Made by a program: the position numbers and the translations under genes. This document shows positions 1-6,423 of a DNA stretch of 18,580 nt, piece after piece; the stretch's first letter is position 1; each line of letters begins with the position of its first letter. The stretch is taken from assembly GCA_964487255.1 (NCBI GenBank), contig CAZAQV010000048.1, positions 1 to 18,580 of the forward strand, read 5' to 3'. The DNA is from CAZAQV01 sp964487255 (GTDB taxonomy: Bacteria; Myxococcota_A; Polyangia; Polyangiales; CAZAQV01). Under the pieces are notes generated by a model, which was given only the letters and a program-made list of their open reading frames with translations, did not search any database and was not told where the DNA came from.

Positions 1-40
1 TGTTGGAAACGTCGCCTACTTCAAATACCCGATCCACCAA

Positions 41-568
41 TTACGGGCATAACTCTTCCGGGTCGACAAACCAGATGTGTCGAACCCCGTGAGCCTGATA
101 GACCTGCCGTTTGGGTTCACGATCCAAATGCGCGGTGTTTGGTGAGAGCACTTCGCAGACCCAATCGGGCGCTAGGTCGAAGTAGGCCTTGTCGACCGGC
201 AATTCAGGCAGGTTCTCACGCCGCCAACCTGCGAGATCGGGCACTAGTATATCTGCGCCCAAGTGAAGCTCCGGTTCGAAAAGAATGATCCAACCACCTG
301 GCCCGCCACGGCCGCGCTTGAAAGGAGGCCCCAGTTCTTCGCCGAGAGTCGACGCGGCTTGAGCGTGTTTGGGCGCAGGGCGCGGGTGCGTGTGAGCCGG
401 GCCCTTCGGCTGAAAGAATGGGAACGAGCTCAATATTGAAAAGCTGGTTTGTTGGTTGTACAAGTCACCAGGAAACGGAGTTGGTGCAGTTAAGTGCGAT
501 ACTCGATGGAGCGATGCGGCAGCCAATTTCCTGTTGCAAGAGATGTTTGGAACCGGCTTGAGCGACAA
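41..568 (-). pseudogene. Truncated Uma2-family (DUF820) PD-(D/E)XK nuclease fragment
   Basis: The middle of this reading frame matches the Uma2/DUF820 family, a widespread restriction-endonuclease-fold family of uncertain cellular role. Visible family features are HTHPRPAPKHAQAAS, the GRGGPGGW turn, EPELHLGADILVPDLAGWRR with the catalytic-type PD, and APDWVCEVLSPNTAHLD with the E-x-L element. The frame ends at VRHIWFVDPEELCP, where intact members continue for several tens of residues, so the C-terminus is missing. The first 55 or so residues do not resemble the family N-terminus, and the open frame overlaps the divergent acetyltransferase start, so the true 5' end is probably also altered. 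The family call is firm; the boundaries and the reading as a broken gene are inference. The remaining 40 bases downstream show no family continuation. Confidence 0.7.
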
Positions 569-1669
569 GTAAATGCAAACTTGTTCTGCTCCTACGAGTA
601 CCTACGGGTTCTCGTGACACACTCCCCTTTTCCCGAAGCCCTTGAGCCGCTGTTTCTTGTGGGCCGCAACGACACTGAAGTCAGCGGAGTTGCAGCGCTG
701 AAGATCCTCAACGAGCGCTTGCCGAAGGTCGGTGTGCAGAGAATCGTCACCTTTGTCGGCCATTACCTGTACCACTCTGAGCCGCGGCTTCTCGTTCCAA
801 CCTCCGAGCTGAGTAACTTGCTTGCGGGTCTCAGAGCACAGTGCGAGACATTTGACGGGGTCTGGCTCGGTGAGCAGACAGCGCCCTTTGCAAGAACTCT
901 ACACGAAGCAGCACTGCACCACGGGTTCCATTGTGCAGTCTTTCCCTCTCTCTGCGCCTACAAGTTGGACGTGTCGGGCAATTGGGACAAGCATATGATG
1001 GGTTACTCTGGCCGAGCCAAGCGCAAGCTGCGGGCTGCCCAACGAAAGCTTGAAGAGGTCGGGAGCATCGAGTGGGAGTCCACTTTCGACTGGAACCCCT
1101 CGCTTCTGGATCGATACCTTGCACTCGAGGGTTATTCATCCGAGAAGAAACAGCGAGTCGGCATACGAGGTCGCGGCCCCCAAGTCGTGAGCTTTTACCG
1201 TGCGCTTCTAGCGAGCCTCGCCAAACAGGGGCGAGTACTATTCGATTTTCTGACGGTGAACCGTCGCGATGTGGCCGCCGCCATCGGTGTCATTCATCGC
1301 CGTGTGTACTACGCACTTGAAACTTGTTTTGACGAGTCTCTGAAAGCCTGCCGTCCGGGTGTGGTGCGCGGACTGGCAGCACTCGAACATATGTTTGCCA
1401 ACCATGATGTGGACCTCGTGGACTTTCTCGCGGCCCCATCCAAAGTCGCGGGGCTGCGAAAAGCGCTCCATGTTCAAGAGACACCAACCACCGGTGTTCT
1501 CTTGTTGAATCCTCACTCTGAACTCTCAGTTCTATGCCAAGAGATCGCAGCGGCTCGGGAGCCCTTCGAGTCGCGTGAGTCGCGTGAAAAGGCCTGCCAT
1601 AAATTTAACGCCGCTCAGCTTGGAGGGGCTCTCTTCGACGAATCAACCCAGTTTTCATGGGCCAAGTAA
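494..1669 (+). CDS. CelD/BcsL-type GNAT-fold acetyltransferase
   Basis: The 391-residue protein has the layout of the CelD/BcsL group (Acetyltransf_6-like). An N-terminal half carries an FCSYEYL element. A basic segment YSGRAKRKLRAAQRKLEE follows near residues 172-189. The C-terminal GNAT half has VLFDFLTVNRRDVAAAIGVI, a conserved YYALETCFDESLKACRPG, and VDLVDFLAAPSK. Such proteins are thought to acylate cell-surface polysaccharides or amino-sugar precursors; no substrate can be read from this sequence and no polysaccharide genes lie nearby. The longest frame opens with GTG at 494, 13 nt after a GGAG; an ATG at 506 has no better ribosome site, so the start is uncertain by four codons. It is transcribed divergently from the Uma2 fragment and appears intact. 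The family call is fairly safe; the role is inference. Confidence 0.75.
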   Translation: MRYSMERCGSQFPVARDVWNRLERQVNANLFCSYEYLRVLVTHSPFPEALEPLFLVGRNDTEVSGVAALKILNERLPKVGVQRIVTFVGHYLYHSEPRLLVPTSELSNLLAGLRAQCETFDGVWLGEQTAPFARTLHEAALHHGFHCAVFPSLCAYKLDVSGNWDKHMMGYSGRAKRKLRAAQRKLEEVGSIEWESTFDWNPSLLDRYLALEGYSSEKKQRVGIRGRGPQVVSFYRALLASLAKQGRVLFDFLTVNRRDVAAAIGVIHRRVYYALETCFDESLKACRPGVVRGLAALEHMFANHDVDLVDFLAAPSKVAGLRKALHVQETPTTGVLLLNPHSELSVLCQEIAAAREPFESRESREKACHKFNAAQLGGALFDESTQFSWAK

Positions 1670-1959
1670 CTTCTGGGTCGTACGGACCTCAGTTCGCGCT
1701 TCGCTTCGCATAAAACCCTGGACTCAAAAAAGACGCCGGTGACGCACTCCTACGTTTCAAGCACCATCAAGGCCGCAAAAGTTCGTCACCGCTACACAAA
1801 AAGACCCTCTTTGGGCCGCTCTTTCCGCATTGCTACTGCTGACGACCTCCCCCGGCGCTCCCCTCTGCCTGCTCCTACACCCCATTGCTCGCTTTTCCCA
1901 CTTCAGGTGTCCTACGCTTTCGTATTTGCAATAGAGTTTTCTCGCTTAGCTCCCCCTCT
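1670..1959. other. Intergenic stretch without a convincing gene
   Basis: Between the acetyltransferase and the truncated regulator there is only a proline/serine-rich plus-strand open frame (1739-1978) with no recognisable motif and a composition typical of chance translation. I see no tRNA, clear terminator or repeat. The last 60 bases are richer in A/T and may hold the promoter of the downstream regulator, but no clean -35/-10 pair is visible. Confidence 0.4.
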
Positions 1960-2160
1960 GTGGGGAGTTCGACGATAGAGCAGCGCTTGGCCTTTATTAG
2001 TGCCAACGTACGCAGGGAACGCGAAGCCCTTGGTTGGACCCAAACCCAGCTCGCCGAAGAGATTGGGGTCGACCTCCGCTATGTTCAAACGCTCGAAAGC
2101 GGCACCGCCAACCCGACCGCGCAAACGCTCATCCGCCTAGGCGCAATGCCAATCGTTTAG
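1960..2160 (+). pseudogene. XRE-type HTH regulator, 3' end cut by an insertion sequence
   Basis: The frame encodes a Cro/cI (XRE)-type helix-turn-helix: ISANVRREREALGWTQTQLA, then EEIGVDLRYVQTLESGTA, then NPTAQTLIRL. This is a nearly complete DNA-binding domain of about 60 residues. After RL (about 2140) the frame enters the sequence GCAATGCCAATCGTTTAGGG and stops at once. That sequence lies at the outer edge of the adjacent IS4-type transposase fragment, so I infer that the gene was interrupted by insertion. The GTG at 1960 is the best placed start but has no clear ribosome-binding site. Small XRE proteins often control toxin-antitoxin or mobile-element genes; its original partner is not visible here. 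Confidence 0.65.
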
Positions 2161-2774
2161 GGAAAAGTTGGATCATCGTGGGGGGGTACAGGGCTTTTTC
2201 TTCGCGTAGTTGCTCATTTTGGTTTTGACGGCTCTGGGATAAGAGCGGTGAGTTCTTCGTTTAGGAAGAACGAAACGTTGCAGCTGCTTTCGATACTCTT
2301 CGAGCGTCTTGGCAATATTTCCTGGACGGAGGAAAGCAAGGATGAGGAACTTGGTTTGCAGAAACCGAGCGCACTGCACAAAGCTGATTTGCGTAGGACG
2401 AACGCCAGCGTCCTCAGCGATACGCGTCATCTCTAATCGAATAAGATTGAACGCAATAAACAGACCCCACAGTTTTTGCTCCACGCGCTGAGGTGATTTA
2501 CTGCGAAGTGGTCGATGGACAGCATCGAGCATGTCGGTCTTGATTTCACCGTACGCGAGTTCTTGTTCCCAACGCTCATGATACAGCTCGACGAGCTGTT
2601 TTGCAGGATACTTTTCGGCGTCCATCAGTGAGGTGAGTAGAGTGCGAGGGCGAAAGCCCTTTCGCTGATAACGAATCGCTCGCGCACGCCATGTTTTGCC
2701 GAGGTTGGGATTCTTCTTTCGCGCATCGTCTGAGACATTGAGTTCTACGAGTTCATCATCGACTCCCAGTGTCT
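2141..2774 (-). mobile_element. IS4-family insertion sequence remnant, interrupted
   Basis: The segment runs from the point where the XRE gene breaks (about 2141) to the point where the transposase frame is lost in an IS3-type end (about 2774). It holds only the C-terminal half of an IS4-family transposase plus about 30 bp of downstream sequence. The end sequence GCAATGCCAATCGTTTAGGG is the likely terminal inverted repeat, but the opposite end is missing, so no repeat pair or target duplication can be confirmed in the window. Confidence 0.65.
2173..2774 (-). pseudogene. IS4-family transposase, C-terminal half only
   Basis: The minus-strand frame is open upstream of its first ATG (2625) as far as about 2774. 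It reads DDELVELNVSDDARKKNP, GKTWRARAIRYQRKGF and then the IS4 signature YHERWEQELAYGEIK, which fits Y-(2)-R-(3)-E-(6)-K exactly and contributes the last acid of the DDE triad. The tail RTHRSYPRAVKTKMSNY is typical of IS4 transposase C-termini. The two catalytic aspartates of the N-terminal half are absent because the frame is cut by the IS3-type element, so this copy cannot transpose by itself. It probably derives from a full transposase of roughly 400 residues. The ATG at 2625 is internal to the domain and is not a real start. Confidence 0.8.
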
Positions 2775-3178
2775 GTGGAGTTCCCCCGAAAAAGTGGAGA
2801 CGGTTATGCAGCTAGGGCTGCGTAGAATTGCTGTTCATAGTTGACGGGAGAGATTTGTCCATTGGCGGAGTGTCGGCGCCTGCGATTGTAGAAGCGTTCG
2901 ATGTAGTCGAAGACCTCCATGCGCGCCTGCTTCTGCGTCCCCAGCGTGCGACGGTAGAGCCGCTCGGTCTTCAAAGACGCGAAGAAGCTCTCGACGACGG
3001 CGTTGTCGTAGCAGTTGCCGACGCCGCTCATCGAGCACGTGATTCGGGCGTCTCGGAGCGCGGCCGAAAACGCCTTGCTCGTATATTGGCAGCCCCTATC
3101 CGAATGATGGACGAGCTTCGGCGATGGCGTTCGATTCATCAAAGCCATCGAAAGCGCCTGCAGCACGATGGTGGGGCG
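2775..3178 (-). mobile_element. IS3-family insertion sequence remnant (3' part)
   Basis: The low-coordinate end has an IS3-type terminus, TGGAGTTCCCCCGAAAAAGT, starting at about 2776 and lying 10 to 20 bases beyond the transposase stop, which is the usual arrangement for this family. The high-coordinate end is lost at about 3178, where transposase similarity stops. The element sits inside the IS4-type transposase gene; the other half of that gene is not found beyond it, so a deletion followed the insertion. Confidence 0.65.
2804..3178 (-). pseudogene. IS3-family transposase OrfB, C-terminal catalytic fragment
   Basis: The fragment starts at TIVLQALSMALMNRTPSP and contains LVHHSDRGCQYTSKAF, MSGVGNCYDNAVVESFFAS, and the tail RFYNRRRRHSANGQISPVNY. 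The second aspartate (SDRG) and the glutamate (VESFFASLKTE) are separated by exactly 35 residues, the D(35)E spacing of IS3 transposases. The first catalytic aspartate and all of OrfA are missing. The open frame extends upstream to a GTG at 3247 (MASIRKAAPEVARRRKDED), but those 25 or so residues are unlike OrfB and probably come from flanking DNA joined by a deletion. It is inactive as it stands. Confidence 0.8.
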
Positions 3179-3284
3179 ACTTCGGGGACGATCTTCGTCT
3201 TTTCGTCTTCTGGCAACTTCAGGCGCGGCTTTGCGAATGCTGGCCACGCCTCCATGTTGACTATTTGTCGGAGGGGAGCCGAGC

Positions 3285-3524
3285 TTAGCCGGCCTCCGCC
3301 AGGTAGGGCATGTCCTCTACAGTTGAGGATGCAGCGAAAGCGATTACGGCACGAATATCGTCCTCCTCAAGGCTTGGAAAGTCCTCGAGTATTTCTGAGC
3401 TTGTCGCACCTTCTGCAAGAGACGATAGGATGACACGAACGAGCACTCGGGTACCCTGAATAACAGGCCTTCCCGAACCTATCGCGGGATTACGATGGAT
3501 CCGATCCGACAGCTCAGAGGGCAA
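3285..3524 (-). CDS. DUF433-family antitoxin-like protein, no partner visible
   Basis: The 79-residue protein matches the DUF433 family: RIHRNPAIGSGRPVIQGTRV, then VRVILSSLAEGATSSEILED, then FPSLEEDDIRAVIAFAAS. DUF433 proteins are small winged-helix-like proteins, often the antitoxin partner of a DUF5615 PIN-like toxin encoded just downstream. Here the downstream side (toward lower coordinates) has no DUF5615 frame; within about 110 bases it runs into the IS3-type remnant, so the toxin gene may have been deleted. The only in-frame start near the family N-terminus is TTG at 3524, without a clear ribosome site, so the 5' end could also be damaged. Family assignment is secure; function in this genome is inference. 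Confidence 0.7.
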   Translation of the reverse strand: MPSELSDRIHRNPAIGSGRPVIQGTRVLVRVILSSLAEGATSSEILEDFPSLEEDDIRAVIAFAASSTVEDMPYLAEAG

Positions 3525-3742
3525 TTAGTGCAGCACAGCGCGTTAGCCACCGAGCCTGCCTCTTCAATATGTGGGACAGTCGCTCTGTCCTATTCTGGTC
3601 ACCGTAACCCGTATTCCGCCGAGCACCTCGCGCTCCTACGAACCGCCGAGAAGCTGCTGCGCTCTCAAGGCTTCACCGAACGAGCGGATGCCGTGGCGAG
3701 GGCTCATGGGTGCAACCCGGCAGTGGACCCTCTCGGAGGTAG
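3525..3742. other. Scrambled coding-like sequence without an assignable gene
   Basis: Short coding-like stretches appear in different plus-strand frames. One is EHLALLRTAEKLLRSQGFTE with its continuation RADAVARAHG at about 3619-3708. Another is WTLSEVGRLFKEPQHRL at about 3725-3775, which resembles the start of MerR-like HTH domains. None has a supported start or continues as one protein. I read this as decayed gene remnants, possibly the missing 5' part of the broken gene that follows. Confidence 0.35.
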
Positions 3743-4114
3743 GACGCTTGTTCAAGGAGCCCCAGCATCGGCTGCAAGAACCATATTCGTTGCAAGCTCA
3801 GTAAGCGCGATGCGTCAGGGAGGCTCAAGGACGTCACGGCCAACGACGGCGAAGCGGTGTTGACGGATCGCTACGCCGGCGTGGCCCGGCTCGAGAAGAC
3901 CTTCTCCAGCCACGTCGGCGGCGGTTACTGGGAACTTCTCTTGGATCACGAGTCTCGCTGGAGCCTGAAGGACCAGGGGCTGCCTGTCGCTGCGGTGATC
4001 ACCGTCGAAGACCCTTGAGAGGAAAAGGGAGTGGACGTGCTGGCCGCCATCCGAACGGAAGTCCCCGGTCGTTATGCCACACAGCTCGCGACCCCCGCCG
4101 TCCTCAAGGTGTAG
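3743..4114 (+). pseudogene. Unrecognised gene remnant with an in-frame stop (upstream half of a broken module)
   Basis: This frame has no start codon of its own but reads like real protein: HIRCKLSKRDASGRLKDVT, then LTDRYAGVARLEKTFSSHV, then GGGYWELLLDHESRWSLKDQ, then GLPVAAVITVEDP. It meets TGA at 4016-4018 and then continues in the same frame as EEKGVDVLAAIRTEVPGRYA up to TAG at 4114. The smooth continuation suggests that the TGA is a nonsense change, for example CGA or TGG to TGA. The 5' part is missing or shifted; an HTH-like piece lies in another frame just upstream. I do not recognise the family. Its end is 38 bp from the ATG of the large broken gene on the same strand, so the two probably formed one operon. 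Confidence 0.5.
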
Positions 4115-4152
4115 CCGACAAAAGAGAAAAGGATTTGACCTCTTTCGAACAA

Positions 4153-5635
4153 ATGGACTTTGAAGCGACGGCGCAGCAAGTGTTCGAGCAGTTTCTTTTG
4201 CTGCGACCACTGGTGCCTGTTGAGGGATTGTTTCGCTCCGGCCCTGCCTACTATATCGTCGTGCCTGGCTTGAGCTCCGCCACGGCCGATGGACGGGGGC
4301 TGCAAAGGTGGTTTGATCGGGAGCTGAAGCCCGTCGCCCACCCGATCCATCTCGTTGCCGAACGGGAGGATCAGAGCCGGCCGAAGCCCGAGCAGACCTC
4401 TCGCTCCCATGATTTGTCTTTGCTCCCGGCGCGGTTGCTTCACTCCGACGTCGCCCGCTCCGTTCGCGAGGCCGTGGCTGAGGATGACGACTGCTGGAGG
4501 ACCCACGGGGTCCAGTGCCTGGTGCGCGACGAGCTGAAGGTAGACCCGCGGCCGTCTCAGTGGCGTGATTCGAACTCGTGCCTTGTCTCAACAACATTTC
4601 CTCCGTCGAACATCCGGAGCTATCTCTCGTTGTATTCGTCTGTCGTCGTCGTGGCACCGCTTGCGGCGAATCTCGAACCGACCGTCCACGCTTTCGGCGT
4701 GTCAAAGAAGGAATTTGCTCGAGCTTTCGCATCAAGGGGTTGTTCGGTGGCTGGTCCCTCAGTCCATCGATCGGTACGATCAGGAGTGGCTTGCCGACCT
4801 CACGGATGCCGCACCCACAAGCGTCCTTCTATCGCGCCGCTTGGCTCTCCTGGCGACACTCGATCAGCGCAGGCGAAATCCGCTGTATCAGCTGACGGTC
4901 ACAGCGTACGAGCGGCGCGGAGTGCTCCGTGCACTACATCGGCTTGAAGATGGGTCAGATGGTGCCGGGGACTTCCTGCGCGCACTCGCGCATGCGCTGT
5001 CGGACCACTGGGCGGGCAGCGAGTATTTCTTGCAGTCACGCGGGGCGATGGCGTCGATCTCCGGCGGTCTCGCGCGACACGCAACCGAACTCGGCAAGAC
5101 CGTGTTCGGACGCGACCTCTTCATTGAACTCGGTGCCTCCGCACAGAACGTGGAATGGGCCGGTGCACGTGGCGCGCATCTTGCGTCGGATGACGGTGAG
5201 GGATACTCCTCGGCTGGCGCCGATGGCTTTCTGGTAGCGCTCGCTTCTGGCGGAGACCGAGGCCCTCTGTCGACCCGGTCGCCCCGTGAACTGCTCTTGG
5301 CCGAGGAACTGTTGGCCTTTGACAACGACACGAACGTGATCGAGTTCGTTGGCGAGTTGGGCAAGGGTGACCTCGCCCGTTTCCGTCGCCTCGTGGATGA
5401 ACTGGCTGGTACGCAATCAGAGGAAGCACTCGCAGAGAAGGTGCGCATGTGGAACAAGCAGGTGCGTAGCTACGAGCGGCGGCCAGATCCTCTGAGGAGC
5501 TTCAACATTGCGGGAATAGCGCTCGTTGCGGCATCCCAATTCAGCCCCATCGACGTGATCCGCGCCGTTGTGCCGCTAATGGCCCCTCTGGTTCGGCGCG
5601 GTCGACGCTCCAGAACGCGCGTCCGTAGCCGCTGA
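4153..5635 (+). pseudogene. Large unrecognised protein gene with a 1-nt frameshift
   Basis: Two overlapping plus-strand frames form one protein of about 494 residues. The first, from ATG 4153 (MDFEATAQQVFEQFLLLRPL), reaches IRSYLSLYSSVVVVAPLAAN and GVSKKEFARAFAS. The second takes over with VVRWLVPQSIDRYDQEWLAD and runs to TGA at 5635. The switch falls in the run GGGG at 4736-4739; removing one G restores FASRVVRWLVPQSIDR. It is either a slippage mutation or a base-calling error. The protein is mostly soluble, with a hydrophobic stretch near the C-terminus (IAGIALVAASQF then SPIDVIRAVVPLMAPL). I cannot assign a family. The last 32 or so codons are antisense to the convergent lipoprotein gene, and the Arg-rich end looks like read-through, so the native 3' end may be lost. 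A TTG at 4135 just after AAGGA is another possible start. Confidence 0.55.
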
Positions 5636-6392
5636 CCGTCTGCGTCGTGATCATAAAACGAATCGAGTCGCCGTTTAGCCACGACGGCTGCGCGACGACT
5701 TCCTCAACGAGTGCGCTGAGGTCCGGCGTCATGATTCGCTCTTCGTTCGTCCACGTGCCCGTGTCCCATTCGACCGAGGCCTGGGTGAGAACTTGATGGC
5801 ACACGCCTTCGGCTACCTCGACGGGCAAGAGTTCTGCGCGAATCTCTACGATGTCTGCTCCCTCGTCCGTCTCATCGAAGGGGTAGTTCGAAGAGGAAAT
5901 GACCTCCAAGCGCGCGCTTGCGAGGTCGGCGTTGCGCTCAAGGTCGATGTTACGGAACACAAGCTTGGCCGTGGTCGGCTCTCCGGCTTGCGTGCCCAAT
6001 GCGATGTTTTCTGCGACCAATGGTTCGCCGTAGGTGAAGTCGTCCTCGGAGGAGTAGATGTGAACGGTTTCGACCTCAGGGATTGGGCAGGCGTTGGCAC
6101 CCTGGCCGGGTTCGGTTCGCACCGGTGCAGCTAATATGCAGGCCACCTCCACTCCGCTTGTTGCGCCATCGACGCTTGCATCTTGCGCAGCGTCGGGAAG
6201 GGTGCTGTCCCCTGCCGCGTCGGGCGCGGCGTCCTGCGATTTTGCGTCGAGTGCAGCGTCAGCGGCGGCCTCGACTGCACCATCTGTTGTCGAGGTCTGC
6301 TCGTTGTCGCCACAGCCAAACGTAGCAATGGCGGCAAGCCACAGCGGTACCAATTTTGCAAGCGGTCGAGAGTGCGTTGTTCGCGAGTTCAT
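5541..6392 (-). CDS. Lipoprotein with Asp-rich linker and DNRLRE-like domain
   Basis: Starting at ATG 6392 (MNSRTTHSRPLAKLVPLWL), the N-terminus is a lipoprotein signal ending in the lipobox ATFGC, with Cys near residue 27. Next comes a low-complexity Asp/Ala linker (DAALDAKSQDAAPDAAGDST), as in many Myxococcota surface lipoproteins. The rest resembles DNRLRE-type beta domains, which stabilise or display surface proteins: an early strand region LVFRNIDLERNADLASARLE, then TQASVEWDTGTWTNEE, TPDLSALVEEVV and IRFMITTQTVSGYGRAFW. The longer frame upstream of this Met adds 27 residues that would bury the signal peptide, so it is rejected. It begins 31 bp after the DUF2330 gene on the same strand, so co-transcription is likely. 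Its tail (PLAAQRRGSRRWG) overlaps the convergent broken gene by 95 bp and may be altered. Confidence 0.7.
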   Translation of the reverse strand: MNSRTTHSRPLAKLVPLWLAAIATFGCGDNEQTSTTDGAVEAAADAALDAKSQDAAPDAAGDSTLPDAAQDASVDGATSGVEVACILAAPVRTEPGQGANACPIPEVETVHIYSSEDDFTYGEPLVAENIALGTQAGEPTTAKLVFRNIDLERNADLASARLEVISSSNYPFDETDEGADIVEIRAELLPVEVAEGVCHQVLTQASVEWDTGTWTNEERIMTPDLSALVEEVVAQPSWLNGDSIRFMITTQTVSGYGRAFWSVDRAEPEGPLAAQRRGSRRWG

Positions 6393-6423
6393 GGACGCAG
6401 GGTACGCCGGGAGTGTGCTTCCT

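Noticed and set aside
1739..1978. Plus-strand open frame of 79 codons before the XRE gene
   Set aside because: No motif, no ribosome site, and it overlaps the better supported regulator in another frame.
4555..4580. GATTCGAACTCGTG, which resembles the reverse of a tRNA T arm
   Set aside because: The flanking bases do not form a T stem (ACGAG against CACGC) and no acceptor, D or anticodon arm can be drawn.
3815..4735. Long minus-strand open frame of 306 codons
   Set aside because: Its translation is Arg/Ser/Pro-rich without domains and lies antisense to the two broken plus-strand genes, which read as far better protein.
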